Shown here piece by piece: positions 49,236-59,474 of a stretch of DNA of 64,000 nt. The notes beneath the pieces are model-generated. The model searched no databases. It was not told where the DNA came from and worked only from the letters and a program-made list of their open reading frames with translations. Source of the stretch: a bacterium (GTDB lineage: Bacteria; UBA10199; JACPAL01; GCA-016699445); the NCBI GenBank assembly GCA_035454885.1, contig DATIGE010000047.1, positions 62,001 through 126,000 on the forward strand, given 5' to 3'. How positions within the stretch are numbered: the stretch's first letter is position 1; each line of letters opens with the position of its first letter. The position numbers were made by a program, and so were the translations under genes.

Positions 49236-51040
49236 GTGCGGATCTCCTTTCCGGCCCGTTCGACCAATTTTCCCAGTTCCTCGGCGAGGCGTTTCCTGAA
49301 CTCGGCCGTCACCGGTTGGCCGCCGTAGAGCGCCTCGTCGCATTCCTCCAGGAATCTCCGGACGGCATCCCTCGTCTCCCGGGACACGTGAAGGGGCTCG
49401 AGGCGTGCGTGGACGTCCGCGGGTGTCAAGGAACCGCCGTCGATCCCGGCCTTGTCGCCCAAAAATCCCCTCAAGATGTGAGCGGCGCGTTCCGGGAATT
49501 CGCGGTCGGTGGCCCGACCGAGGTTTCGGACGCCTTGCCAGGCCGTCTTGGAGGCCCTTTCACGTTTCAGGAATCCCGAATCGGAGCGTATGCGATCGAG
49601 ACGCCGGCGCCATTGCCAGGCGATCAGGAAACCCAAGAACGGAACGAAGGCCGCGAGGAGAAAGGCGGAGCGCATCTTCGGGGAGACGTCTTGGAACCCC
49701 AGCGCCGACAAGCCGCGGTCGATCGGCATCAGATCGTGGGCGAGGACGGTCACCTCCTGCTTTTTAGTTTCGGACCCGCCCGAGATCGGCAGGTTGGTGG
49801 ATTCAGGATGACTCGAGGGGCGGACATGGATGGGGATCGGATCGGTCGCGACGGTCTGGTACTGCCCGGTCTTCGGATCAAAGTAGCTGAGACGGAAGGG
49901 GGGAAGGGTCATCTCCCCGGTCCGGAGAGGCACGATGGCCTTCTTGAAGGTCTTCGTCCCCTCCAGCCCCTGATTTCCCGTGGCCGACTTGAAACTGGGC
50001 TCGTCGTCGTAGGTCTTGAAATCCGAGCCGCCGTCCAGTCGCGGAGCCGGGACGTCGCGGATATCGCCGTTGCCCTGGACGCTCAAGGTGAGTGTCGCCG
50101 ACTCCCCGACCTCGACGTCCCGCGCGCTCAGTTGGGCGCTCAACCGGGGCGTTCCGACGAATCCCGCGAAGTCGCCCGGCCTTCCTTCCGAGGGAAGTGG
50201 ACGGACGTTGACGGCGATCGGATCGGCGGAGAAACGCCGCCTCTGGGCCGGCTGGAACATGCCGTTGAAAAACGGATCGTTCCCGAAGAGGGGATCTTCG
50301 CCGAAGAAGGGATCACGGAACGGTCCGCGTCGCGACGGGAGCAGGAGATCGGCGTCCACTTCCGTGGGTCCGATCTCCGTCTCGCCGGGGGCGACGGGAA
50401 ACAGGGCCCACCGGATCTCGTTCACATCCCACGTCTGGCCGTTGATGACCTTTTGGGTATGGCGGACGTCTCCCAACTGTTCCTTCTGGAAACCGGAAAA
50501 ATCGGGGGCCTTGAGCTCGCTGCCGCGGAGGGGAACGCGGCTGTAGAAGCGGAAGGTATAGACGATCTGCTGATGGACGTAGGGGTTTGTTTCCGAGACC
50601 TCCGCCGTCACGAACGCCATTCGGTCGCCGGCCTCCTGAGGGGTTGCCGGCGCCTGGGCGCCCTTCGCGACGGTGAGCGTGACCGTGCCGCTTTGATACG
50701 TCTTGCCGCCGACGGTGATTTCGGCGGGCCCGATGGTGAACTCCCCGGCGTTTCTCGGCATGAGCTGGAATTGGAACGTCTTGGAGGCGCTGTACCGCCC
50801 GTTGACGATTTGGATCTGCGAGGAGGTCCCCAAGGGCCGAATCTCGAACGCATCGGCGTTTTTCAAGACGGGTTGGGGCGGGCTGGTCAGACCGCTCACC
50901 GTCACCTGTGCCGTGATCGGTTCTCCGGGGGACGCCGTCGTCCGGTCGACCGTCAGCTCAAGCGACGGCTCGTCGGCGCGCCCGAGGGCGGGGACGAGGA
51001 TCAAACCCGCGATGATGAAAATCCTACCAATCTTTGCCAC
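49232..51040 (-). CDS. batD: BatD family protein (oxygen tolerance, DUF7507-type BatD)
   Basis: About 602 residues from the GTG at 51040 (GAAAGG upstream; ATG 51094 is possible but overlaps batBC more). A signal peptide is followed by repeated beta-sandwich domains: LELTVDRTTASPGEPITAQVTVSG, PYVHQQIVYTFRFYSRVPL, and LSAQLSARDVEVGESATLTLSVQGNG. A membrane helix (about 480-500, FLLAAFVPFLGFLIAW) precedes a cytoplasmic helical tail. A Phe/Asp-rich insertion (FFGEDPLFGNDPFF) interrupts domain two. BatD proteins act with the von Willebrand proteins and MoxR in the envelope; the molecular role is unclear. Confidence 0.87.
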   Translation of the reverse strand: MAKIGRIFIIAGLILVPALGRADEPSLELTVDRTTASPGEPITAQVTVSGLTSPPQPVLKNADAFEIRPLGTSSQIQIVNGRYSASKTFQFQLMPRNAGEFTIGPAEITVGGKTYQSGTVTLTVAKGAQAPATPQEAGDRMAFVTAEVSETNPYVHQQIVYTFRFYSRVPLRGSELKAPDFSGFQKEQLGDVRHTQKVINGQTWDVNEIRWALFPVAPGETEIGPTEVDADLLLPSRRGPFRDPFFGEDPLFGNDPFFNGMFQPAQRRRFSADPIAVNVRPLPSEGRPGDFAGFVGTPRLSAQLSARDVEVGESATLTLSVQGNGDIRDVPAPRLDGGSDFKTYDDEPSFKSATGNQGLEGTKTFKKAIVPLRTGEMTLPPFRLSYFDPKTGQYQTVATDPIPIHVRPSSHPESTNLPISGGSETKKQEVTVLAHDLMPIDRGLSALGFQDVSPKMRSAFLLAAFVPFLGFLIAWQWRRRLDRIRSDSGFLKRERASKTAWQGVRNLGRATDREFPERAAHILRGFLGDKAGIDGGSLTPADVHARLEPLHVSRETRDAVRRFLEECDEALYGGQPVTAEFRKRLAEELGKLVERAGKEIRT

Positions 51041-52856
51041 TTTTGCCTTTCCCGTTCTGACGGCCCTTGGGAATAATCCGTCCCCGGTCCTCATGCAAGG
51101 TGGAGAGCCAGCGCTCCGCCTCGTCGCGCGTCATCTTCCCCGCGACGGGTTGTTCGCCCTGACCCGGATGATCCTCTTGCTCTTGATTTCCCTGCGTTTT
51201 CTGAGGGACCTGTGATTCCTTTTCCCCTCCCTTCTTCTGCTGGTCTTGCGGTTCCGCCGTCTGCTGTTGGTCTTGCGATTCCTTCGGTTGTTGTTCTTGG
51301 GATTTGCCCTGTTTCTGGTCCTGCGCGCTCTGTTGCCGGCCCTGATCATTCTTTTGATCCTGACCCTGATTGGATTTTGGTTGCTTCGGCTGTTCTTGTT
51401 GTTGCTCTTTTTTCTGCTCCAGCCTGCGCCGGGCCAATTCCAGGTTGTAGCGCGCGTCCTCATCCTTTGGATCGATCTTCAAGGCCTCTTCGTAGGAGGA
51501 GACGGCGTCTTCCAATTTGTCGGAGCGGAATTGGGCGTTGCCGCGGTTGTACAACGACCGCTCCTGAAGACGCGCGTCCTTCGAAGCGGATTTTGCGGCG
51601 GCATCGAAGAGTTTCCGGGCGTCTTCGTAGCGCTTTAGTTGGTAGTAGGTATTGCCCAGATTGTATTGGAGGCGGGTGTCCTGGGGGTGGTCGATCTGGG
51701 CCGAGAGGAATTTCTGGAGGGCGTCGTCGTATTTCCCCGCCCGATAGAGACGTTCCCCCTCCTGGATTGTGCCGGGGAGGTTGAAGGCCGCGGCGGACTT
51801 TGGACCGAAAAGCGGAGAGAAAAGGGCGGAAATCAAGATCATGAGGGCCAGGCGTCTCTTCAGCAAACCGCCGTTTTTGGTTTCGCTCATTAAGGACTCC
51901 GCGATCAGCAGGAGGAGGGCGGGCAAGAGGAACCACGCATAGCGCTCGATGAAGTGCTTTTGCCGTCCGGCCTTCAGTTCCTTTTCTTCCAGCTTCCCTC
52001 GCATTCCGGCGTAGATCGCCTCGAGGTCGCGGTCGTCGGCGACGGAGCGGGCGTAGACGCCGCCGGTCTGCGAGGCCATTTTCTCCAGAATGGATTCATC
52101 CAGCCGGGTGAGGACGATTTGTCCCGAGGCATCCTTCTTGAATCCTCCTCCTTCGGCCGGGATCGGCGCCCCGCCCTCCGTGCCGACACCCAAGGCGTAG
52201 ATCCGGACGCCCTGTTCGGCGGCCTTCTTCGCGGCGTCGAGGGCGTCTCCCGAGAGGTCCTCGCCGTCGGACATCAAGAGCAGCGACTGGCTGTCCGGGT
52301 TTCCCTGTTTCAACGACTTCAGCCCGAGATCGATCGCCTCCCCGACGTTGGTTCCCTGGGCGGTGATGAGGTCGGGGGACAGGGGATCCAGAAAGAGCCG
52401 GATGGCCCCGTAGTCGAGGGTGAGGGGCGTCATGACGAAGGCGCGGCCCGAGAAGGCGATCAATCCCACGCGGTCGCCTTGCAGGAGGTTCAAAAAGTCC
52501 TCGACCTTGCGCTTGGCGCGCTCCAGCCTGCTGGGCGAGACATCGCCCGCCAGCATGCTCTTCGAGACGTCGACGGCGATCATGATGTCCACGCCCCGGC
52601 GCCGGACCTCCTCCCAACGGAAACCCCATTGGGGACGCGTGAGGGAGACAAGGGAGAGAGAGACGGCGAAAATCAAAAGGACGTTCTTCCATCGTCTCCG
52701 CGTGACCGAAAGGTCCGCGGCCAGACGTTTGTCCAAGCCGGCACTGACGAAACGCTTCAAGGCCCTCTCCCTCTGACGCCATCCCCAGATGAGAAACGCG
52801 ATCAGCGGCGGGATCAGGAGCAGGGCGTAGAAACAGGACGGCATTCCGAATCTCAT
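51024..52856 (-). CDS. batB: BatB-BatC fusion: von Willebrand A domain plus TPR and Gln-rich tail
   Basis: 610 residues from the ATG at 52856 (GAGGAAG upstream, ATGA overlap with batA). Two N-terminal membrane segments, then a vWA domain with MIDAS DVSKS (about residues 92-96) and TNVG, MSDGED. A third membrane segment (about 305-322) and a fourth hydrophobic segment lead to TPR repeats (about 370-465; RLYRAGKYDDALQKFLSAQ, RLQYNLGNTYYQLKRYEDA). A 130-residue Gln/Lys/Glu-rich low-complexity tail follows, then a short conserved end RDEAERWLSTL. In many bacteria BatB and BatC are separate proteins; here they are one chain. Confidence 0.87.
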   Translation of the reverse strand: MRFGMPSCFYALLLIPPLIAFLIWGWRQRERALKRFVSAGLDKRLAADLSVTRRRWKNVLLIFAVSLSLVSLTRPQWGFRWEEVRRRGVDIMIAVDVSKSMLAGDVSPSRLERAKRKVEDFLNLLQGDRVGLIAFSGRAFVMTPLTLDYGAIRLFLDPLSPDLITAQGTNVGEAIDLGLKSLKQGNPDSQSLLLMSDGEDLSGDALDAAKKAAEQGVRIYALGVGTEGGAPIPAEGGGFKKDASGQIVLTRLDESILEKMASQTGGVYARSVADDRDLEAIYAGMRGKLEEKELKAGRQKHFIERYAWFLLPALLLLIAESLMSETKNGGLLKRRLALMILISALFSPLFGPKSAAAFNLPGTIQEGERLYRAGKYDDALQKFLSAQIDHPQDTRLQYNLGNTYYQLKRYEDARKLFDAAAKSASKDARLQERSLYNRGNAQFRSDKLEDAVSSYEEALKIDPKDEDARYNLELARRRLEQKKEQQQEQPKQPKSNQGQDQKNDQGRQQSAQDQKQGKSQEQQPKESQDQQQTAEPQDQQKKGGEKESQVPQKTQGNQEQEDHPGQGEQPVAGKMTRDEAERWLSTLHEDRGRIIPKGRQNGKGKSGKDW

Positions 52857-53857
52857 GGGATCTTCCTCAACCAGGTCCTGGTCAGGACGATTTCCGCCAG
52901 AAGCAATGAGAGTCCGGGGATGAGGAACCAGGAAAAACGCTCCTCGTACTCCATGTACTCCTTCACCTTGGCCTGGCTTTTTTCCAGACGGTCGATCTCG
53001 CCATAGATCTCGGACAGCGACTTCGTGTCCTTGGCGCGGAAATAGCGCGCATGCGTGATCTCCGCGATTTCTTGCAGAGTCGGTTCGTCCAAGTCGGCCT
53101 CCTGATAGACCGTCTGCGGGCCGAACAGGGAGTCGATGACGAAGGGGGCGGGGCCTTCGGAGCCCACGCCGATCGTGTAGATCTTCACGCCGAAGGCGGC
53201 GGCCGCCTCGGCCGCCTGCTTGGGGGTTAGATCCCCCGCGTTGCTCCGGCCGTCGGTCAAAAGGACCACGATCTTCGATTTGGCCTTCAAGTCCTTCAGC
53301 CGGTTCACGCTGACCCCGACGGCCGACCCGATCGCCGTGGCGTCTCCCGCCATGCCGATGGTCAGGTCCTGGAGCAAGGTTTGGAGGAGGTCGTGGTCGA
53401 GGGTGAGGGGGGCCTGCGTGAAGGCCTGCTCGCCGAAGACGACCATGCCCAGGCGGTCGCCCGGACGCCTTTGGAGGAAATCGGAGACGACGGCTTTCAC
53501 CGCGTCGAGGCGGGTCACCTCCCGGCCCCCGATCGTGAAGTCCATCGCCCGCATGCTTCCGGACGTGTCGAGGGTCAGTATGATGTCGACGCCTTCGCTC
53601 AAGATTTCCGTCTGCTTCCTTCCGGTCTGGGGGCGCGCCAGGGCGAGGATCATCAGCGAGGCGGCCGTCAGGCGCAGGAGCAGGGGGATGTGGCGCCTCC
53701 AGGCGGAGACGGGGCGGGGCCCCGAATCCGGGGACGGACCGGTCTTCAAGCCCTCCAGGCTCGAATAGAGAAGGGGGGCGCCCTTCGAATGAAACAGGAT
53801 CAGGGCGGGGAGGGCGATCAAAAAGAGAAGGAGAAAGGACGGATCCGCGAAGGTCAC
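52853..53857 (-). CDS. batA: BatA: von Willebrand A domain membrane protein
   Basis: 334 residues from a GTG that overlaps the previous stop (GTGA). Two N-terminal membrane helices (about 7-22 and 55-75) precede a vWA domain with an intact MIDAS: DTSGS (about 97-101), a Thr in DATAIG, and LTDGRSNAG (about 200-208). A C-terminal helix (about 312-328) gives the usual BatA topology, with the vWA domain in the periplasm. It acts with MoxR and the other Bat proteins. Confidence 0.9.
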   Translation of the reverse strand: MTFADPSFLLLFLIALPALILFHSKGAPLLYSSLEGLKTGPSPDSGPRPVSAWRRHIPLLLRLTAASLMILALARPQTGRKQTEILSEGVDIILTLDTSGSMRAMDFTIGGREVTRLDAVKAVVSDFLQRRPGDRLGMVVFGEQAFTQAPLTLDHDLLQTLLQDLTIGMAGDATAIGSAVGVSVNRLKDLKAKSKIVVLLTDGRSNAGDLTPKQAAEAAAAFGVKIYTIGVGSEGPAPFVIDSLFGPQTVYQEADLDEPTLQEIAEITHARYFRAKDTKSLSEIYGEIDRLEKSQAKVKEYMEYEERFSWFLIPGLSLLLAEIVLTRTWLRKIP

Positions 53858-54384
53858 GCCGTTCCTCCCGACGCGCCTTGCGGCGCCGTTTCGCGGACGA
53901 AGGCCTCCGCAAGGCCGATCAAGGCCAGGGCCTCCTCCTTCGACTTGCGCCGTTCGGCGAATTTCACGGCGTCGGTCTCTCTGAGGATCCGGAGGATCGA
54001 CTCCCTCTGGGGCCCCGTCAAGGAATCAAGATCCGGAAGATGCGCGGCGATCTCCTCCGTCGTCGAATCGGTGGCGGCGAATTGGAATCGCCCTTCCAGA
54101 TAGCGCCGGAAGATTTCGGAGAGGAGGAAATGGAACGTCTTATCGGCGCCGGGGCCGACATCGTCGCGGTTCCGCAGGTTCGAGAGTTCCTCCAAGATCC
54201 GTTCGTGCAGCGGCTGGGGAGGAGCGGCCGGTTCGGGCCCCTTGGTCTTTCGAAAGATCCTTCGAACGAGGATCGCGGCGAGGAAGACGAGGGCGGCCAA
54301 CAGCGCCGCCCCGATGAGGTAGTCGTAAAAGGGGTAGGGGATGTGGATAAGGTCCTTCAGCCCTCGAATGTCTTCCTGCGGCAT
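53854..54384 (-). CDS. DUF4381-like membrane protein of the Bat operon
   Basis: 176 residues with one N-terminal membrane helix (about 21-42, YLIGAALLAALVFLAAILVRR) followed by a basic stretch and a soluble helical domain (LHERILEELSNLRNRD, FHFLLSEIFRRYLEGRF, TTEEIAAHLPDL, FAERRKSKEEALALIGLAEAFV). This matches the DUF4381 proteins found between DUF58 and BatA genes. The start is fixed by GAGGAA, which is supplied by the 57-bp repeat just upstream. The stop overlaps batA. Confidence 0.82.
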   Translation of the reverse strand: MPQEDIRGLKDLIHIPYPFYDYLIGAALLAALVFLAAILVRRIFRKTKGPEPAAPPQPLHERILEELSNLRNRDDVGPGADKTFHFLLSEIFRRYLEGRFQFAATDSTTEEIAAHLPDLDSLTGPQRESILRILRETDAVKFAERRKSKEEALALIGLAEAFVRETAPQGASGGTA

Positions 54385-54442
54385 GGCTAGCTTCCTCTTA
54401 CGAGCCGTAGCGAGCGCTGTCCCGCGGGACGCGGGACTAGCG
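54385..54442 (-). repeat. 57-bp palindrome-rich dispersed repeat, copy 2
   Basis: Matches 2088-2144 at about nine of ten bases, in the same orientation, with one extra base near the middle. It fills the whole gap between the DUF58 and DUF4381 genes. The stop TAG of the DUF58 gene lies in one repeat end, and the ribosome site of the DUF4381 gene in the other. Both internal hairpins are conserved. It interrupts an operon whose other junctions all overlap. Confidence 0.85.
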
Positions 54443-55332
54443 CCTTCTCTCGCGTCTCCGGAAAAATTGCACGAGCGGGTCGACGGCGGACCCCTCCGTG
54501 CCCAGGGCGATGTGGTCGACCCCCGACTGCCGGAAAAGCCGGTCCCTCCTGGCCCGGACCGATGAGAACGACTCCTGCCATTGCCGCCGCAGGGCTCCGT
54601 CGCGGGTGTTGACCAGGGCGAGTCTCCCCGTTTCGGCGTCGCGAAGCTCGATGAGCCCCACGTTCGGGATATGCTTCTCGCGGGGATCGTCGATGGAGAT
54701 CGCGACCAGGTCGTGGTGCCGCGCCGTCCGGCGGAGGACCTGATCATAGCCGCCGCCCAAGAAGTCCGAGATGAGGAAGGCCACGACCCTTCGTTTGGCC
54801 ACGCGGTTCAAGAACTCCAGGGGGAGTTTGAGATCGGTTTTCGTCGCCTTCGACCGGTGGGTGAGGATGTCCCGGATGACCCTCCAGATGTGAGCGCGGC
54901 CCTTCTTCGGCGGGAGGTAGTGCTCCACGTGGTCGGAAAAGATGACGAGACCGATCTTGTCGTTGCTCTTCAGAGCGGCGTAGGCCAGGAGGGCCGTCGC
55001 CTCGGCCGCCATCTCGCTCTTGAACTGCCGCACGCTCCCGAACCGCATGGAGGCGGAGACGTCGACCAGAAAGAGGAGGGTGAGCTCGCGCTCCTCGCGG
55101 TAGATCTTCAAGAACGGCGTCCCCGTGCGGGCCGTGACGTTCCAGTCGATGGCGCGGACGTCGTCCCCGGGCTGGTAGGGCCGGACCTCCTCGAATTCCA
55201 TGCCCCGTCCCTTGAAGGCGGAGACGTATTCGCCGGCGAACAGCTCGGTGACGAGAGACCGCATGCGGAACTGGATTCCCTTCAACTTCGCCAGGACTTC
55301 GGGGGAGAGGACTTGCGTATTCGCCGGCATCA

Positions 55333-55333
<1 letters not shown>
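54437..55333 (-). CDS. DUF58 domain protein of the MoxR/Bat operon
   Basis: 298 residues. The DUF58 signature is complete: GEYVSAFKGRGMEFEEVRPYQPGDDVRAIDWNVTAR (about residues 33-68), followed by a vWA-like core with VDVSASM (about 91-97), FSDHVEHYLPPKKGR, and FLISDFLGGGYDQ. It probably serves as the MoxR ATPase partner or substrate. The start ATG shares one base with the moxR stop (TAATG). Its stop lies in the palindromic repeat. Confidence 0.92.
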
Positions 55334-56316
<983 letters not shown>

Positions 56317-56410
56317 TTTTTTGAGTGACCGGGTATCATCCGAGGTCTCAAGAATCAAGCGAGAGCAGGCCTCGGCGGATTAAAAGATCTTAATCAACGA
56401 ACTCTTAGCC

Positions 56411-57019
56411 CTACTCGGGACAGCTTTCGCCGCCGATGATCGACGAGTAGGGGATTTCCGCGTCGATCTTCGAGCCCTGCTTGGCGGATTTGAGGATGTC
56501 GGGCGACAGGCGCGCGGCGTCGAAGACGATGCATTCCCGTCCTTGCTGGACAACGAGCGACTCCGAGTCAAGCCGGACGACCTTGCCCTTCACGATCATC
56601 CGGCCCTCGCCCGCCTCGCCGGTCTTATTTCGTCTCGAAGGCGTCTTATTGGGATCGACGAAGGTGACCTTGCCTCCGGGGCCCGTGGCCGTCAGGCGTC
56701 CGTCTTTGTAAACGAAACGGGTGCCGCTCGGCAGGAACAGGGGGATCTCTTTCGTGTTCCGCGCCTTGAATCGGGAGCCCGAGAGGACGAGCCCGTCGCC
56801 TTCCGGTTTCCAGCTCCCTTCCTCGATCCAATCCGCGGCGCCGTAGGAGAAACCCGCCGTGTAGGTCCCGTCCGCCTTGATCGCCAACCCGCCCGCCATT
56901 TCCATGACGCCGGTCAGTTCATAACGCCCGGTAAGGTCCTTGACCTCCCAGGCGAGAAGCGGCGTGAGGCCTGCCAGCAGGACGACGATCGAAAAGGCGA
57001 GTTTGGAGATCGTTTTCAT
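56411..57019 (-). CDS. Secreted protein of unknown function
   Basis: 202 residues from the ATG at 57019, with a signal peptide (about 1-24, cut near LLAW). The mature part begins WEVKDLTGRYELTGVMEMAGGLAIKADGTYTAGFSYGAADWIEEGSW, a beta-rich layout like a lipocalin-type or META-like fold, but no family is claimed. Lys/Arg-rich SRRNKTGEAGEGRM separates a second domain ending IGGESCPE. No good ribosome site. It lies between moxR and the tRNA. Confidence 0.68.
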   Translation of the reverse strand: MKTISKLAFSIVVLLAGLTPLLAWEVKDLTGRYELTGVMEMAGGLAIKADGTYTAGFSYGAADWIEEGSWKPEGDGLVLSGSRFKARNTKEIPLFLPSGTRFVYKDGRLTATGPGGKVTFVDPNKTPSRRNKTGEAGEGRMIVKGKVVRLDSESLVVQQGRECIVFDAARLSPDILKSAKQGSKIDAEIPYSSIIGGESCPE

Positions 57020-57049
57020 GCGGGGAGGGATAGCATGAAATGAAGAATA

Positions 57050-57121
57050 AGCCACGGGGGAGGATTGAACTCCCGACCTGCTGATTACGAATCAGCTGCT
57101 CTACCACTGAGCTACCGTGGC
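57050..57121 (-). tRNA. tRNA-Thr (anticodon CGT)
   Basis: A complete cloverleaf. The acceptor stem GCCACGG pairs with CCGTGGC, and the D-arm is GCTCAGTGGTAGAGC. The anticodon arm GCTGA-TTCGTAA-TCAGC carries CGT. The T-arm is GGGAGTTCAATCCTCCC. It reads ACG threonine codons. CCA is not encoded. It is the only tRNA gene found in the window. Confidence 0.95.
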
Positions 57122-57130
57122 GGTCACGCG

Positions 57131-57373
57131 TTAGGATCTTCGGGATTTGCGGATCGGGGCCGGCGCTTCTTCGACGGGGGCCTCGGGGCCGCCCTGGTAG
57201 CCGACCTTGCCCGCCGCGATCTCGCGGAGGGCCGTCACAACCTCGCGGTTCTTGCACTGGATCAACGGGTCGATGCCCTTGAAGAGCTCTCGCGCGCGCT
57301 TGGAGGCGATGTGGACCAGGGCGAAACGATTTTCACAGTGATCGAGACAATCTTCGACGGTGATGCGGGCCAA
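57131..57373 (-). CDS. rpoZ: RNA polymerase omega subunit
   Basis: An 80-residue protein with the omega signature [33 protein letters not shown] and [16 protein letters not shown]. It assists folding and assembly of the beta-prime subunit. The start is a TTG, supported by AAGGAAGG six bases upstream. The C-terminal tail is Pro/Glu-rich. It lies nine bases before the tRNA. A pair of back-to-back TTGACA hexamers upstream may include its -35 box. Confidence 0.9.
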   Translation of the reverse strand: MARITVEDCLDHCENRFALVHIASKRARELFKGIDPLIQCKNREVVTALREIAAGKVGYQGGPEAPVEEAPAPIRKSRRS

Positions 57374-57433
57374 GGGACCTTCCTTTTGTGTGATTAAAAA
57401 AGAGGTATGTGTTTATGAGATAGGTACCTGAAA

Positions 57434-57452
57434 TGTCAATAGAAAATTGACA
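57434..57452. promoter_or_regulatory. Inverted repeat TGTCAAT-AGAAA-ATTGACA between rpoZ and the kinase gene
   Basis: Perfect seven-base arms. Each arm contains TTGACA, one per strand, so it can be read as back-to-back -35 boxes for the divergent genes or as an operator. Matching -10 boxes are weak on both sides. Confidence 0.5.
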
Positions 57453-57474
57453 CTCCGGCAGGCTCAGTGTACCG

Positions 57475-59418
57475 TTGCGGACCGTGACTCCCCCGACCGG
57501 TTCCTCGATTTCCAAGGCCTCCGCCCCCGTCGGGAGCCCGAAATTCCTCGATTTTCGGTTTCAGGACTTCACCGCCCGTCACGTCTTCACGGCCAAGCTC
57601 CGTCTCGTCATCATCATCGGTTTTTGGGGGCTGGTGTCGGGGTTCTATCCGTGGATCCTGACCCTCGACCAGCCGATCATGCTGATCATCAGCCTGACCT
57701 TCGTGATGACGACGGTCTGCTACTTTTTCATCCTGCGAGGCGTCGCACCGGTCTTCTTTTTCATTTTGGAATTGGTTGCGGACGTCGCGGCCCAGACGGT
57801 GCTGGTCTACCTGACCGGCGGCGAAAAGAGCAATTTTTACACGATCTACATCATCTACTGCGCGGCCGGCGGACTTTTTTACAACTACCGCGTCTCGGTC
57901 GTCATTTCGGTCATCATTCTCTCGTTCTATTCGTCGCTCCTGGCCGCGACGCATCTGGGGTGGATCGGGGAGTTCTCGTACCCCCTCACGCAGCCGGGAC
58001 TCTTTTCGGGGCTGGGGCCGCTTCAGAATCTGGCGCTTCTGGTCGTCTTCTTGGTGGTCGCCATCTATGGCATCTGGCTCGCGAGCTATTTCACCCAGAT
58101 CCGGGAACGCGCCTTGGAGGCCAAGAACCGCGAGTTGATGGCCTTGAGCCGCATCTCGGCCCTGACCCGGAGCGGCATCACGCTGGAGCGGGTGCGCACG
58201 GAGGTCGTCAAGGGCGTCCACGACGGGATGGGCTATCCGGCGGGTTTCCTCTTGTATCAGGATATCGCGGCGGAGCGGATCCGGGTCTTTCTCCTGGAGA
58301 AGTCGCCCATCGTGGAGGAATTGAAGAAGATCCTGCATTTCAACCCTTCGGACATTTATCTTCCGATCGACGACGAGACGAACCAGGTCTATCAGGCGAT
58401 GCGGAAAAAGAAGCTCATCATCCGGAACGAGTTCGCGGAGGTCTTGAAAGGCGCCGTGCCGGAAATCCCCCGCGAACAGGCCGAGGCCCTCCAGACGCGC
58501 TTCGGGTTTCATAAGTTCGTGGCGGCGCCGCTGGTGGCGGAAGGCCAGGTCCTGGGGGCGTTGATCGGGGTCAGCCGCGACAAGTGGATCGAGCCGGACG
58601 CCATCCGCGCCTTTGAGGGATTCGCCGACCAGGCCGCCCTCATGCTCGACAACGCGATGCTCATCGCCGAACTCAAGCGCAAGAACATCGAACTGGAACG
58701 CGTGAGCCGCGTGAAGTCCGAATTTCTGGCCACCATGTCCCACGAACTCCGGACGCCTTTGACCGCCATCATCGGTTTTTCGGAGCTTCTTTTGGAAGAC
58801 GTCATGGGAACGTCCAATCCGGAGCAGAAGGAGAGCCTTCGCGAGGTGCTGGTCAACGGCGAGAATCTTCTTCAGATGATCAACGGCCTGTTGGATCTGG
58901 CGAAAATCGAGTCCGGCAAAATGGAATTGACGCTCGGGCCCGTCGACATGGTGGATCTCTTGGAGCGCGTGCATCGGATGATCGCGTCGCTGTTGCAGAA
59001 AAAGAATCAACATTACGAGACGCGCGTCCTCACACAGCCGTTTCCGGTCGTCTACGCGGACGAGAAAAAGCTCCAACAGGTCTTGCTGAATCTCCTTTCC
59101 AACGCCGTGAAGTTCACGCCGAACGGGGGAAGCATCGCCGTCAGCGTGGAGTATCTGGCGGATGGAGAACGCGAGGGGACGATGCATGTGGAGGTCTCGG
59201 ACACGGGCATCGGCATCCAGCCCAGGGATGCCCAGACGATCTTCGAATCCTTCAAACAGGTCGACAGTTCCTTCACCCGCGAATATCAGGGCACGGGGCT
59301 GGGACTGGCCCTGGTCAAGCAGTTCGTCGACCTCCACCACGGCAAGATCCGGGTGGAGAGCGAAGTCGGTCGAGGTTCCCGCTTTATCTTCTCGATTCCT
59401 AATAAGAATATCGCTTGA
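57475..59418 (+). CDS. Membrane sensor histidine kinase with GAF domain
   Basis: About 647 residues; start TTG 57475 or GTG 57484, neither well supported. Five or six membrane helices (about 40-210) form the sensor. A GAF-like domain (about 230-400) follows. The HisKA dimerisation helix contains FLATMSHELRTPLTAIIGFSE, with phospho-acceptor His423. The HATPase domain has N-box LLNLLSNAVKFTPNG, DTGIGI, and GTGLGLALVKQFVDLHHG. No receiver domain or adjacent response regulator is seen, so it is an orphan whose partner lies elsewhere. It is divergent from rpoZ. Confidence 0.9.
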   Translation: MRTVTPPTGSSISKASAPVGSPKFLDFRFQDFTARHVFTAKLRLVIIIGFWGLVSGFYPWILTLDQPIMLIISLTFVMTTVCYFFILRGVAPVFFFILELVADVAAQTVLVYLTGGEKSNFYTIYIIYCAAGGLFYNYRVSVVISVIILSFYSSLLAATHLGWIGEFSYPLTQPGLFSGLGPLQNLALLVVFLVVAIYGIWLASYFTQIRERALEAKNRELMALSRISALTRSGITLERVRTEVVKGVHDGMGYPAGFLLYQDIAAERIRVFLLEKSPIVEELKKILHFNPSDIYLPIDDETNQVYQAMRKKKLIIRNEFAEVLKGAVPEIPREQAEALQTRFGFHKFVAAPLVAEGQVLGALIGVSRDKWIEPDAIRAFEGFADQAALMLDNAMLIAELKRKNIELERVSRVKSEFLATMSHELRTPLTAIIGFSELLLEDVMGTSNPEQKESLREVLVNGENLLQMINGLLDLAKIESGKMELTLGPVDMVDLLERVHRMIASLLQKKNQHYETRVLTQPFPVVYADEKKLQQVLLNLLSNAVKFTPNGGSIAVSVEYLADGEREGTMHVEVSDTGIGIQPRDAQTIFESFKQVDSSFTREYQGTGLGLALVKQFVDLHHGKIRVESEVGRGSRFIFSIPNKNIA

Positions 59419-59474
59419 GTCCGCGCCAAAGATGTCCTATAATTGCCATATAATTTATTATAATTATAGCTAAC

